NCBI GenBank assembly: GCA_013390945.1
Contig: JACAUC010000028.1
Location: 1 to 35,402 of the forward strand
Length of the DNA: 35,402 bases
Direction: 5' to 3'
Source: Candidatus Chloroheliaceae bacterium
GTDB taxonomy: Bacteria > Chloroflexota > Chloroflexia > Chloroheliales > Chloroheliaceae
In this document: positions 15,748 to 25,084 of the stretch, piece after piece
Position numbering within the stretch: position 1 is the first letter of the stretch
Layout of the letters: each line of letters opens with the position of its first letter
Position numbers and translations under genes: made by a program
The notes under the pieces: generated by a model
The model's database searches: none
What the model was told of the DNA's origin: nothing
What the model saw: the letters and a program-made list of their open reading frames with translations, nothing else

Positions 15748-17682
15748 TTAATTACTCTGACGCACCAAACGGATACGTCGTGTTATCAGCGTAAAACCAG
15801 CTAATAATAGACCAAAAATCGGTAACTCACCACCACTTTTAGGTATCTCGTTCGTACCTTGTGTTACTGTAATAGAAGTTGGTGTTGTAGTCGGCGTGAG
15901 GTCGGTGGCTTGATTTGCCGCTACTACCGTAGGGCTAACCGTCGTTTGTACGGGTGTCGTTTGTGTTTGTACGGGTGTCGTTTGTGTTTGTACGGGTGTC
16001 GTTTGTACAGGCGCAAGCGTAGCTCGAACCGGGGTGTTGGTTGACACGCTAGTTGGTACAACCGGAATTCGTGTAGCAGTGGCTTGCGTTATTACACTAG
16101 GAACCAGACGGAAGGCGAATTGGTGGTTAGAAATCCCGCTACCTAGAGGATTGAGAATGTTGATTTGGGCAAAGTAGCTACCCTCACCTAAATGTGAATT
16201 TGTAATGGTGAAAGAGGTACTATTTGCTAGGTTACCGCTATCCAGAACCGGGCCATTTGAATTTGCGCGGAAGACGGTGATGGAGTAACGGTCTTCGCTG
16301 CTGCGGGGGAGCCAGTTAAGGGTAAGCGGTGCTGAGTAGGCGGTGTTACCTGTACCGGGAGAGCCAAGACGTACATCACTGAGATCCGCACTAGGTACCC
16401 GGAAATTGCCCCCGGCAAAACTGAAAGTATTAGTATTGAAAAGCCTTAGTACACCACTACCGGGGTCTGGATTGCTAAAGCGCACAAAGTAGACTTGACC
16501 CGCACTGGTGGCCGGTATACTTCCGAAGAAAAACTCATTACGACTATCAATGGTGGCAGTTTTAAGAATCTCGTCGGCGGTAACAGCGTTACTCTTAATT
16601 AGATTGACTTGGGAGCCACTCCCACTGCCAGTACTGCTATTATTATTAAGGTTATTGCTACGCCTTATCAGACTGACTTGGGAACCGCTCAAGTTACCTC
16701 CACTACTGCTAAATGAGCCACTGACTACGCCACTGGAGGGTGATAGCGTATTGGGTACACTTGTACTAGTGGCAATAGGCGTTACATTGGATTTAGGAGA
16801 GCCAGTACCCGGCTTTAGCGTTTGGGCGGCGGCGGCAACAGTGGCTGCATTGACGGTCACTTGGTCGGATCCACCGGGGAAACTAATTGCGGTTGGAATA
16901 GAACTGTTGCTACCGCTACTGCCGCTACTGCCACTGCCGCCACTACTGCCACCAGAAGGCACAGGCGTATTGGTGGGTTGATTGGCAACCTTGGTAGCAG
17001 TAGGTTGGACGGCGGTAGTGGCCGTGGCAATAGCAGTATTTGTGGCAATAGCAGTATTCGTGGCGGTAGCAGTATTCGTGGCGGTAGCAGTATTCGTGGC
17101 GGTAGCAGTGGCCGGAGGACCAGTTACGACAAAGGTCGCATTAGGCGAATCTACTTGAGGTGTGCCACCTGGGAGTGCCTGAGTTACACTTGCTACATTG
17201 CTTACCGCTCTGTTAAGTTGTGTCGTGGCCTTCACGATGCCCTTAATTGTAAGCGTAACCACCTGATTATTTGTCATAGAAACACCCCATTGGACGTTAT
17301 TACCTACTACGGCAACTGTTCCAATGTTAGGATTAGGGGTAGCAGAGGTTGGGGTTATAGTTACCTCCACTGGTACATTATCCACGAGTGTTATAAAATT
17401 ATTAAGGCCAGTGCCGTTGGTGATGGTGATGGTGTAAGTAACGCTGCCACCGGGGGCAGGAGTAGTTGGGCTAACCGTTTTGTCTATCAAGAGGGCCGTG
17501 GCTCCTCTAGTTGGGCCGGGTGCCACCAGATCCCAGACTAGGCTTACCACCGGCCAAATAATCAGAAAAGACGCTAAAGCAAGCCCGATCAGTTCAAGGT
17601 AGGTCCACTTGACCGGGCGGTGATTGCCCCTTTTCGGCTTGTTAGTTCCATCACGCTGACTAGAATTTACAGGATTACTCAT
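15748..17682 (-). CDS. Exported DUF11-type surface protein, probable sortase substrate
   Basis: 644 residues: a basic N-terminus and membrane segment (27-50); a DUF11-like domain (63-187, VSPTTPAPGGSVTYTITITN); a Thr/Ala-rich stretch of TATATN repeats (190-230); Gly/Ser-rich linkers; a fibronectin-like domain (about 375-530); a Thr/Gln/Val-rich repeat stalk; and a C-terminal sorting-type signal, IPKSGG (613-618), then a hydrophobic segment and the basic tail RRIRLVRQSN. The IPKSGG motif departs from LPXTG but has the same layout. The sortase gene lies 53 nt upstream on the same strand. Probable role: surface anchoring of a stalk-like protein. The start ATG has AGGA 9 nt upstream. Confidence 0.85.
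   Translation of the reverse strand: MSNPVNSSQRDGTNKPKRGNHRPVKWTYLELIGLALASFLIIWPVVSLVWDLVAPGPTRGATALLIDKTVSPTTPAPGGSVTYTITITNGTGLNNFITLVDNVPVEVTITPTSATPNPNIGTVAVVGNNVQWGVSMTNNQVVTLTIKGIVKATTQLNRAVSNVASVTQALPGGTPQVDSPNATFVVTGPPATATATNTATATNTATATNTAIATNTAIATATTAVQPTATKVANQPTNTPVPSGGSSGGSGSSGSSGSNSSIPTAISFPGGSDQVTVNAATVAAAAQTLKPGTGSPKSNVTPIATSTSVPNTLSPSSGVVSGSFSSSGGNLSGSQVSLIRRSNNLNNNSSTGSGSGSQVNLIKSNAVTADEILKTATIDSRNEFFFGSIPATSAGQVYFVRFSNPDPGSGVLRLFNTNTFSFAGGNFRVPSADLSDVRLGSPGTGNTAYSAPLTLNWLPRSSEDRYSITVFRANSNGPVLDSGNLANSTSFTITNSHLGEGSYFAQINILNPLGSGISNHQFAFRLVPSVITQATATRIPVVPTSVSTNTPVRATLAPVQTTPVQTQTTPVQTQTTPVQTTVSPTVVAANQATDLTPTTTPTSITVTQGTNEIPKSGGELPIFGLLLAGFTLITRRIRLVRQSN
15950..16008. repeat. 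21-bp tandem repeats in the surface protein stalk
   Basis: Units begin at 15950, 15971 and 15992 (ACGGGTGTCGTTTGTGTTTG plus one base). They encode TTPVQTQ repeats and keep the frame. Nearly identical units suggest recent expansion or slippage. Confidence 0.85.
17024..17113. repeat. 18-bp tandem repeats in the surface protein linker
   Basis: Five units of 18 bp begin at 17024, 17042, 17060, 17078 and 17096 (GTGGCGGTAGCAGTATTC and a GTGGCAATAG variant). On the minus strand they encode NTATAT/NTAIAT repeats. The frame is kept and copy number probably varies between strains. Confidence 0.85.
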
Positions 17683-17735
17683 AACGCCATTTCCTCTTCT
17701 TTCCCTTTAGAAAATTAGAAAAGATTTTAACATTT

Positions 17736-18971
17736 TTAGCTTTGAAGCCGCGCCTTAACGATCAGGCGACGGGTCGCGAACCCCACCGGGGTACAGGTTA
17801 TCAATGTGGCGGTGGGGTCAGTTGTGGGACTCATGACCTCTACCTCGGTAGGTGCAACTTCGCTTATCTCAGTAACAATATAACGATAGACGGCTTTATC
17901 GGTAAAGACCTTAAAATCATCGCCTATTTGAAGTTCGTTCAAGCGTAGAAAGATGCTACCACGTATATCACGATGTCCGACTAGCACCATATTTCCAACC
18001 TGACCAGGATTAGCTGTGCCGAGATGATGGCCTACTAAAAAATCGGCCACCTGCCACGTTCCAAGGTCTACTGTTACTTCCTTTACCCCCGTATCGAGTT
18101 CAATTCGGGGAATAACCAAGCGGCGAGCCGGTATGGTGGCGGCTTCATCCGCGCCAAGTCCCTGCGGCTCTGCCCCCACCGTAGGTTTAGGTGGAACTAT
18201 AACTGGCGTAGGAGTGGGTGCTACCACTAGGGCCGGGCCAGTTGGAGGGGGTAGTGGTCTCTTGGTAGGTACAGATTGTTCCACTTTAGGCGAAGCCGTT
18301 ATCGTCAGTTTTTCGCTTGCAGGCGTGTCGGCTATTACCAGTCGTCCGTTTGTAGAAGTGACGACTGGCGAGCGTTCCACTACAGTGGTGAGTTTGGGTG
18401 TTGGTGGAAGCGTTACTGTAGATGCCGCCTGTAGTTTGAATAAGATCACCCCAGGTGCGCTTGCGCTTAACAATGGCCCTTCCAAACGAGCAGATTGTAC
18501 CAACGCATCTCTGGAACTACGCACTAGATCGAGCAAGTTGATCGAGATTCCAAATTGTTGCAAAATCCAGTTGGTGAATAGCACCAACACTGCTAAAATC
18601 ACCACTCCTTCTAGGGTGTAGCCAATCAGATTGCGGAGCCACTGCAAGCCTTCACCCGTTAGGCCACGTCTCTTCCCGGTCTTAATTTCTAATTCTACTG
18701 GACGGAAGCGTTGTTCCAGTAGCTCAGCTTTTGAGACTGGGCTGACCTTTTTCTGGGCTACCGGAGTTTGTTCGGAGGTGGGAGGCAACAAGAGCCCTTC
18801 AAACGGTTTCTGAATTTGGGCATGTACTTTATGCGAGACGCGCTGCGACTCTTCTAACCGTTTATAAGTGATTAAAGCCTCCATCTCCGTCAGGGAGAGC
18901 TTAGTCAAATCTGGCAAGGGCTCTGTCGGAGGTGCGGCTAATCTTTTATTGTTTTTCTTCGGTTTCTCCAC
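17736..18971 (-). CDS. Sortase with long cytoplasmic N-terminal region
   Basis: 411 residues. A charged N-terminal region of about 110 residues precedes a membrane segment (about 115-137, EGVVILAVLVLFTNWIL). A Pro/Thr-rich extracytoplasmic linker (about 180-285) leads to the sortase barrel with H333 (LVGHRD), C393 (TCTP) and R402 (TRRLIV). All three catalytic residues are present. Sortases cleave a C-terminal sorting signal and join the protein to the envelope. The adjacent downstream gene ends in a matching type of signal. The start is GTG at 18971 with a weak AGG 6 nt upstream. The cytoplasmic extension is longer than in most sortases. The class (D/E/F-like) cannot be fixed without alignment. 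Confidence 0.93.
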   Translation of the reverse strand: MEKPKKNNKRLAAPPTEPLPDLTKLSLTEMEALITYKRLEESQRVSHKVHAQIQKPFEGLLLPPTSEQTPVAQKKVSPVSKAELLEQRFRPVELEIKTGKRRGLTGEGLQWLRNLIGYTLEGVVILAVLVLFTNWILQQFGISINLLDLVRSSRDALVQSARLEGPLLSASAPGVILFKLQAASTVTLPPTPKLTTVVERSPVVTSTNGRLVIADTPASEKLTITASPKVEQSVPTKRPLPPPTGPALVVAPTPTPVIVPPKPTVGAEPQGLGADEAATIPARRLVIPRIELDTGVKEVTVDLGTWQVADFLVGHHLGTANPGQVGNMVLVGHRDIRGSIFLRLNELQIGDDFKVFTDKAVYRYIVTEISEVAPTEVEVMSPTTDPTATLITCTPVGFATRRLIVKARLQS

Positions 18972-19107
18972 ACCGAACCTGTCCCTAGGGTTAGATACCC
19001 GCTAAAATTCTAGATTGCTTTCAACTAACCATACTACGAGCCTTGTTAGATATACATAACTAACGCCTAGACATAACATAACATAGCAGACTCATTTTTG
19101 CAATAGT

Positions 19108-19193
19108 TTGACCTTAATTTGGTGGTAACTCTTATAAGTATGCTACGTTTTAGAGGTAATCCGTTGCTCAGGTTAGAGGGGTTATGTTATATT
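19108..19193 (+). promoter_or_regulatory. Candidate promoters for endonuclease IV
   Basis: Two sigma-70-like arrangements face the gene: TTGACC (19108-19113), 18 nt, TTATAA (19132-19137); and TTGCTC (19164-19169), 18 nt, TATATT (19188-19193). Neither is a perfect consensus. The rest of the 270-nt divergent space shows no gene. Confidence 0.35.
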
Positions 19194-19268
19194 ATTAAGT
19201 AGCCTAGGGTAAGTCGGCTATCTGTTGCAGGCGATCAATCTTTGACCAAAAAAGGAAGTGTTCTACTT

Positions 19269-20120
19269 ATGATATTAGGGGTACATATTTCAGTGTCGGG
19301 TGGACTCTACCACGCCTTTGAACGTGCTACACGGGTGGGTTGTCAAACCATGCAGATTTTTACCAAAAATGAACGACAGTGGAAAGCCAAAGCTTTGACA
19401 GAGGCAGAGTTGACCGCTTGGCGCGAACAGCGGGTGGCCTCTTCTATTTCGTCTATTCTTACTCACGATAGTTATCTGATAAATTTGGCTAATCCGACCG
19501 ACGAAGCGTGGGAGAAGTCTATTGACGCTTTTAAAGATGAAATCGAGCGAAATGCCTTGTTGGATATTCCCTATCTAGTCACTCATGCTGGAGCGCATTT
19601 GGGGAGTGGAGAAGTCGCTGGACTAACCCGCATTGCAACGGCGATAAATCGGATTCATCAGGAGCGCGATAGACCGGGTACTACCATTCTCTTTGAGACT
19701 ACGGCGGGACAGGGTACTAGCTTAGGCTACAAATTTGAACATTGGGGCCGTTTATTGGAGCAGTTGGAACATCCCGAATGGGTCGGTATTTGTTTCGATA
19801 CCTGCCACGTCTTTGCTAGTGGTTATGACCTAACTACTGAAGAGGGTTATCAGGCGGCGATGAGCGAATTTGACCATTATATAGGGTTGGCTAAGCTTAA
19901 AGCCTTTCATCTCAATGATAGTATGAAGGGGTTGGGCAGTAGGGTAGACCGTCATGAAGCTATTGGTAAAGGCGCGATGGGGCTGGAACCCTTTCGTTTC
20001 CTAATGAATGATGCCCATTTCTTTGAAATACCAATGGTCTTGGAGACTCCTAAAGGACCAGAGGGAGCCGAAGATTTGGAGAATCTGGCAACACTACGTT
20101 CTCTGGTGATTACCACGTAA
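19269..20120 (+). CDS. nfo: Endonuclease IV (AP endonuclease)
   Basis: 283 residues from the ATG at 19269, close to the family length. It cuts DNA 5' of abasic sites in base excision repair, using three metal ions. The opening ILGVHISVSGGLYHA is diagnostic. Metal-ligand motifs are present: THAGAHLGSG, FETTAGQGT, FDTCHVFASGYD, FHLNDS, VDRHEAIGKG and LETPKG. The frame extends to a TTG at 19242, but family proteins start at MxLGxHxS and AAGGAAG lies 10 nt before 19269, so the ATG is chosen. It is the first gene of the plus-strand run and is divergent from the sortase. Confidence 0.95.
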   Translation: MILGVHISVSGGLYHAFERATRVGCQTMQIFTKNERQWKAKALTEAELTAWREQRVASSISSILTHDSYLINLANPTDEAWEKSIDAFKDEIERNALLDIPYLVTHAGAHLGSGEVAGLTRIATAINRIHQERDRPGTTILFETTAGQGTSLGYKFEHWGRLLEQLEHPEWVGICFDTCHVFASGYDLTTEEGYQAAMSEFDHYIGLAKLKAFHLNDSMKGLGSRVDRHEAIGKGAMGLEPFRFLMNDAHFFEIPMVLETPKGPEGAEDLENLATLRSLVITT

Positions 20121-20136
20121 TCACATCGGACTTAGG

Positions 20137-20166
20137 TTAGGAAAATTTTTTAGAATAAGTTATAAT
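20137..20166 (+). promoter_or_regulatory. Candidate promoter for the GAF-GGDEF gene
   Basis: TTAGGA (20137-20142), 18 nt, and a perfect TATAAT (20161-20166), about 70 nt before the likely start codon. Confidence 0.5.
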
Positions 20167-20237
20167 AAGTGGAAAAGGTTTAAGCTGATAATAACCGTTA
20201 CATTATAATGGAGGGCTGGCCTTGGAGGGTACTGGTC

Positions 20238-22628
20238 GTGATCGAAGGTTCGCAGAAGATGAGAAGCGCAGAGCAAGGCAATAGTTCCCGGCTAGGGAGC
20301 TACTTAACCCTAGCCGGTGTACTTTTACGCGCTCAGAGTCGTCAGGTAGTCTCTCAATTGGTAGTTAATGCGGCGGCGGATCTTTGTCCTCATCTCCTTT
20401 TTAGTCTACTCTACCAATTGGATGATGTGGGTAGTAGTTTTATCACGGCCCAGATGGGTGGTATCCTTTTGCCTAGTGCCGAGACTACCCACCAGTGGGA
20501 ACGGCTTATCAATCTCTTGCCACCGGATACTGATCGCTTCTCTTCTGTTTTTGAACAGATTGCACCACCCGAAGTGGAAGCGGAACTCTCCTTACATCGG
20601 CTCTACTTTGCTCCGGCTCAAACTCCTACCCAATTCTATGGTTGGTTAGTGGCAGGTGCGGTCGAGAGTTTCGAGGAAGAGGAATTATATTATTTACGCT
20701 CTTTGGCCCAGTTAGCGGCTATTGCGTTAGAAAATGCTTCCCGCTTTGAGGCACTTAAAGAGAGCGCGGCAGAAACTACCCTGATTAATGAAGTTGCCGG
20801 GTCACTTGCCACCAGTCTCAATGCCGAAGAACTCTTCTTTACTTTTATGGCTTACCTCCGCAATCTCTTGCCGATAGAGCGAGCGACGATTGCTATTCTT
20901 TCGCCCAATTGGACTCATTATGAACTACCCTATAATTGGGTGGATCCGCCCGGACGGGTTAGACGCGGCTATATTAAAAATTTACCCCTTCTCAATAGTG
21001 TTTTAGAGCGTTCTATTCGCGAACGTGAAATCATAATAGATGCTCTTGCTCCGAATGAGGGCACCGAGGATCCTTTCTTTAAACCGTTAGATGGTTCCCG
21101 CCTGATTGTACCCTTATTAGCAAAAGGTCGTCCTATTGGAGCCTTGCAAATGGCTCATCGGCAACATGGGTGTTATCGTGAAAATGACACCCGTCTAACG
21201 TTGGTTGAAAAATTGGTGAGCCTCTTTGCTCTTGCGCTGGTTAATAGTCGGCTTTATGAAGAGAAACAACTTTCGGCGGAATTTGATAATCGGGTTGGAG
21301 TCTATAATCACGACTACTTTGATCGGGAACTATCGGTGCAATTAGAGAAAGCTAGGCGGCTGGGCTATAAACTGGGCTTGGTTATGATTGACATGGACAA
21401 CCTGAAAAAGATCAATGATGCCTATGGTCACCTTGCCGGGGATGCGGCTCTGCGTCATATTGCCGGGCAGGTCAGTTCGATTGTGCGGGCTACCGATGTT
21501 GTGGCACGTTATGGTGGTGATGAATTTGGTGTGATGTTGCCCGGCTGTACCGCCCGTAGTCTTGAAATAGTGGCGGAGAAGGCTCGGCGTAATATCCGCT
21601 CCGCACCACTCGAACTTGAAAATGATGTTCGGGCTCAATTGACGGTTAGTGTAGGCGCGGCACTTTTTCCCGATGATGCAGATACCCCCCTAGAACTGAT
21701 CCAACGGGCCGATGCCGCCATGTATATTGCTAAGCAACATCGTGATGCTACCCGCATTGGTCGTCGAGCGCGAGTAGCGCGGGTCTCAGACCGTGAACTG
21801 GAACGCGGTACGCCGGATAAGCCTTTGGCTGACCTCGCTCAGACTACACAGGCCGATAGTATAGATATTACGGGCTTGAATGTTGTACACTGGGGTACGG
21901 CGGATTACGAGCGGTTCTTGAATTGGCTGGGCAATGACCGCCCCGGAAGCGGCGTAGCCACTAAAGTGCTGCGTGAAACCTATAACCAGTTATCAGAGAC
22001 GCGCCAACAGTTATATAAGGCTGAAAGCCGTCAAGCTCAATTGGAAGATGCCCTGCGTAATGGGCTACGTATGGTGGCCTTTGCGGTAGAGCAACGTGAG
22101 CCTTATTTACTAGGTAGCACGGAACGGCTGCATCAACTCGCTCTTTTGTTGGCAAAGGAACTGCATTGTAGCCCCGAACAGTGTCTTGAGTTGGAGACGG
22201 CTTCTTGGCTGGCTAACCTAGGACGGTTAGCCGTTCCTGAATATATCTGGACTAAGACCAGCCATTTGAGTACCTACGATTGGCGACGAGTGCAGCAGGC
22301 TCCCCTAGAAGCGATCCGGTTGGCCGAATATTGGAAGCCTTTGGCTACTCCTGGAGTATTGCTGGCTATTCGTCACCAACGCGAACGTTTTGATGGTTTG
22401 GGCTATCCCACCGGGTTAGCGGGAGAGGAGATTCCTCTTTTGGCCCGTATCTTGGGCTTGGCCGGGGCAGTGGTCGCTTTACATCAGCCCCGCCCTTTTC
22501 GGGCCGGGCTGAACCTTACTTCGATTCGCAGTGAAATCGAGCAAGCCACTGGTCGTCACTTTGACCCTACTTTGGCCCGAATTATGCTCAATTTCATTGA
22601 TACAGGAAAATTAGATTTTCTGGATTAG
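20238..22628 (+). CDS. GAF-GAF-GGDEF diguanylate cyclase with degenerate HD-GYP domain
   Basis: 796 residues from the GTG at 20238, chosen because GGAGG lies 9 nt upstream; an ATG at 20208 is in frame but has no ribosome site. Two GAF-like domains (about 20-170 and 180-345) precede a GGDEF domain with intact R-Y-GGDEF (426-430) and an RxxD inhibitory site (R417, D420) exactly five residues upstream. It should therefore make c-di-GMP with product inhibition. The C-terminal region (about 600-790) is HD-GYP-like and keeps GYPTGL (722-727) and IPLLARI, but the HD pair is replaced by A659-N660 (LANLGRL) and one histidine of the HHE motif is arginine. It is probably not a phosphodiesterase. There are no membrane segments, so the protein is cytosolic. 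Spacing suggests co-transcription with the next gene. Confidence 0.9.
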   Translation: MIEGSQKMRSAEQGNSSRLGSYLTLAGVLLRAQSRQVVSQLVVNAAADLCPHLLFSLLYQLDDVGSSFITAQMGGILLPSAETTHQWERLINLLPPDTDRFSSVFEQIAPPEVEAELSLHRLYFAPAQTPTQFYGWLVAGAVESFEEEELYYLRSLAQLAAIALENASRFEALKESAAETTLINEVAGSLATSLNAEELFFTFMAYLRNLLPIERATIAILSPNWTHYELPYNWVDPPGRVRRGYIKNLPLLNSVLERSIREREIIIDALAPNEGTEDPFFKPLDGSRLIVPLLAKGRPIGALQMAHRQHGCYRENDTRLTLVEKLVSLFALALVNSRLYEEKQLSAEFDNRVGVYNHDYFDRELSVQLEKARRLGYKLGLVMIDMDNLKKINDAYGHLAGDAALRHIAGQVSSIVRATDVVARYGGDEFGVMLPGCTARSLEIVAEKARRNIRSAPLELENDVRAQLTVSVGAALFPDDADTPLELIQRADAAMYIAKQHRDATRIGRRARVARVSDRELERGTPDKPLADLAQTTQADSIDITGLNVVHWGTADYERFLNWLGNDRPGSGVATKVLRETYNQLSETRQQLYKAESRQAQLEDALRNGLRMVAFAVEQREPYLLGSTERLHQLALLLAKELHCSPEQCLELETASWLANLGRLAVPEYIWTKTSHLSTYDWRRVQQAPLEAIRLAEYWKPLATPGVLLAIRHQRERFDGLGYPTGLAGEEIPLLARILGLAGAVVALHQPRPFRAGLNLTSIRSEIEQATGRHFDPTLARIMLNFIDTGKLDFLD

Positions 22629-22691
22629 CTAATTGGCTTTTAAGTAATAAATAGTTGCTTAATAGTTGGAAATAGTGCTAGGAGATTTCTT

Positions 22692-23441
22692 GTGGCTGAA
22701 ACGAATCTAAATTTATTTGTCCCCTCTCAACCTGAAGATGACGCTGAGATGTTGCCCGAACGTTTCCTCTCCTATGCCTTTCACGAACTGCGAACCCCCC
22801 TCACGGTAGTACATAGTTATGCCCAGATTGCCCTAGATAAATTACCTGCCGGGCCTGAAAATGAGACTTTGCGCCGGATTTTAAACCGCATGATTAGCCA
22901 AGGCGAAGAGATGGTGGAAATGATTGAGGAGTTGCTGGAAGCATCCCGTATTCCGCTGGGTCATCTTAATCTCGATCAAAATGAAATTGAACTTGGTGAG
23001 TTAATTGAGTGTAGTATCGAATGTTTACCGGACGATTTGCGCCCTTATGTAACATTCCCCTCCTCTACTCGGCCCTACCCGGTTTTGGCTGACCCACCTC
23101 GTCTTCAACATGCGTTTGATATTCTGATTAAATTTGCTTTGTATGAACAGCAAGCTAGAGAGCTTTCACCTAACTTGCAAATAGTTTATTTATCGAATGT
23201 TCCAACCACTACAATAAAGCTCCATCTAAATGCACCGGGCCTTCTTTTGGAGGCCCGACAAGATTTATTTGACCTCTACCGCCCGGTGCGGGGAGAGCCT
23301 AAATTTTTAACTAAGGCTGGTTTTTTGGATATAGGGCTTTATTTAGCTAGAGGTATTATCGAAGCACACGGCGGTCGCTTGGATTACACGCCAGAGCTAT
23401 CCGGTTTTTCCCTTGAACTACCCCTAATAACATCCTCCTAG
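22692..23441 (+). CDS. Small soluble histidine kinase-like protein with degraded ATPase domain
   Basis: 249 residues without membrane or sensor domains. It begins with an H-box (FHELRTPLT, H31) in a HisKA dimerisation helix pair. The C-terminal HATPase-like region has lost the usual N-box asparagines (DPPRLQHAFDILIKFA in place of NLxxNA) and the DxGxG loop (LNAPGLL), while a G2-like end (LDIGLYLARGIIEAHGG) remains. It may be a phosphoacceptor, dimerisation partner or phosphotransfer protein rather than an autokinase. The start is GTG with AGGAG 7 nt upstream, 63 nt after the GGDEF gene. Confidence 0.8.
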   Translation: MAETNLNLFVPSQPEDDAEMLPERFLSYAFHELRTPLTVVHSYAQIALDKLPAGPENETLRRILNRMISQGEEMVEMIEELLEASRIPLGHLNLDQNEIELGELIECSIECLPDDLRPYVTFPSSTRPYPVLADPPRLQHAFDILIKFALYEQQARELSPNLQIVYLSNVPTTTIKLHLNAPGLLLEARQDLFDLYRPVRGEPKFLTKAGFLDIGLYLARGIIEAHGGRLDYTPELSGFSLELPLITSS

Positions 23442-23521
23442 TGGCAAAAAATTAAAAAATAGGTTCGCCTGTATCTAAATATTCTATATGCTCAAACTTC
23501 TTGGTGCTGAAACTATTTACT

Positions 23522-25066
23522 TTACGCAGTTGTTCCAGCAGAGGATACGATTGAAGGTGCTTGTTTAGACCACCCTGGAATTTCAGAAAGCGTAGCACGA
23601 TACTCCTTTGTTAACATTTTCTCAGAATTTCGTGAGAAAACTAAGGCATAATCATATTTCAATCCACCCTCGCGATTATCTTGTATAACAGAACCTGCTG
23701 AATACTGAGCAGGGAAAGACCCAATGTAGTGTAAAGTTTTGGGGATTGTGCTATCTTCAGGTGCGATAAAAGGCTGTAGAGCAGCCCAATCTGTACTACT
23801 CCGAGCATTAAACAGAAATACAATTATTCCACTTGGCTTTAAGACTAATGCCATTTTATTTATGACCTCTTGTATATCTGCTGTATAATTTGTTAATACT
23901 TTCCCCCTCTCTTTAGCATTAGAAACAACTATTTCTTCTTTATAATTTACATCCCTACTTAGTAGACTATTCCACATTGCACTAAGTTCAAGGTATGGAA
24001 TCCGGTCACTATGAGGTGGATCGGTGATAATGAGGTCAATCGAATTATGGGGTAAGTTAGCTAAGAGTTCCCGGCAATCCATACAACCTACAAAGACGGA
24101 GTGATTACCAGATATTACCGAGTTACAATTATTAGCAATTTGTGTGCCTGTCAACGGGTCGGCTGTGGCTAAGGCACTAATCAATTTTTCTACGCGGCGA
24201 GAGAAGCAGTTCCAGACATTCACTTCAAAGCGAGTCGGTGGTCGCCAATAGCCGATCACCCAACTTCCTACTTCCACCTTTGAGGAGGTTTCACCGCGTC
24301 TTTTACCTCTGTTCGTTACCGCAAAAACCATTTTGCTCATTTGCCCTGAAGCGGCAGTTAGACAAAGCATAAGAATTTTTTGTTGCTCTAAGGGAAGGGT
24401 TTGGATGGCTTCTAACAGCAGATCTATATTATGGATGGCACGGTCAGTGAAGAGGTCATTCAGGTTCAGATCAGGTCCAGCGTTGATTCTGGTATTAGTG
24501 AAAAACTGGGGGCTAGATATTAATGAGCTTTTATATCCCTCAAATTTTTTAGAAAGGTTTAGATCATGGGCGGTTGGTTCAAGTTTGGTTATTTTGCGGC
24601 CATTTGTGGTATGCCAAACTTGCTTTATGGTATTGCCCTCCCATAGGAAATGACTAGCCGTGTTAGGAGGAGAGATAGTTCTATAGGTCTCCATAATTCT
24701 AGCTTTGGCATAATTTGTTACGATGTCAAAATTATCCTCTATTTCCCTTGCATTCGGTGGTGAGGAAAGAAGTTTAGTTAGCTCGATTGCCACTGGATTA
24801 ATGTCACAGCCGATAAACCTTCGCCCTAACAATAACGCTTCCCTTGCCGCCGTTCCAGAGCCAACAAAGGGATCAACTACCACCTCTCCTCTAGAACTCA
24901 TTCGCTCTATTATGAAGGCTAAGAGTTCATGTGGTTTTTTTCCCCAATATTTATGAAAGGCGTATAATCCTTGGTAGCCACTTGGGTCGTGCCATTTTCT
25001 ATTCTCAACCGGAGCAAGGTCATCTAGGTCTATTATTAATGGTTTTAACTCCATAAAGCTTTTCAT
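23522..25066 (-). CDS. DNA methyltransferase (N6-adenine/N4-cytosine type), apparently solitary
   Basis: 514 residues. The SAM-binding motif DPFVGSGT (65-72) followed by GCDINP (87-91), and the catalytic motif DPPH (349-352, IITDPPHSDRIPY), are widely separated; the 250-residue region between them probably recognises the DNA target. Histidine after DPP is less common than DPPY or SPPY. A late motif (LKPSGIIVFLFN) completes the fold. No restriction nuclease gene is visible beside it. A short remnant-like frame lies upstream at 25085-25240. ATGs at 25066 and 25054 are both possible starts, and the ribosome site does not decide between them. AT-rich compared with its neighbours, which suggests transfer. 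Confidence 0.85.
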   Translation of the reverse strand: MKSFMELKPLIIDLDDLAPVENRKWHDPSGYQGLYAFHKYWGKKPHELLAFIIERMSSRGEVVVDPFVGSGTAAREALLLGRRFIGCDINPVAIELTKLLSSPPNAREIEDNFDIVTNYAKARIMETYRTISPPNTASHFLWEGNTIKQVWHTTNGRKITKLEPTAHDLNLSKKFEGYKSSLISSPQFFTNTRINAGPDLNLNDLFTDRAIHNIDLLLEAIQTLPLEQQKILMLCLTAASGQMSKMVFAVTNRGKRRGETSSKVEVGSWVIGYWRPPTRFEVNVWNCFSRRVEKLISALATADPLTGTQIANNCNSVISGNHSVFVGCMDCRELLANLPHNSIDLIITDPPHSDRIPYLELSAMWNSLLSRDVNYKEEIVVSNAKERGKVLTNYTADIQEVINKMALVLKPSGIIVFLFNARSSTDWAALQPFIAPEDSTIPKTLHYIGSFPAQYSAGSVIQDNREGGLKYDYALVFSRNSEKMLTKEYRATLSEIPGWSKQAPSIVSSAGTTA

Positions 25067-25084
25067 TACCTCTACCTAATTGTT

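Noticed and set aside
16822..17541. A 239-codon plus-strand frame opposite the surface protein gene
   Set aside because: It is an antisense shadow of low-complexity Ser/Thr/Gly coding sequence. The minus-strand frame has a signal segment, domains and a sorting signal.
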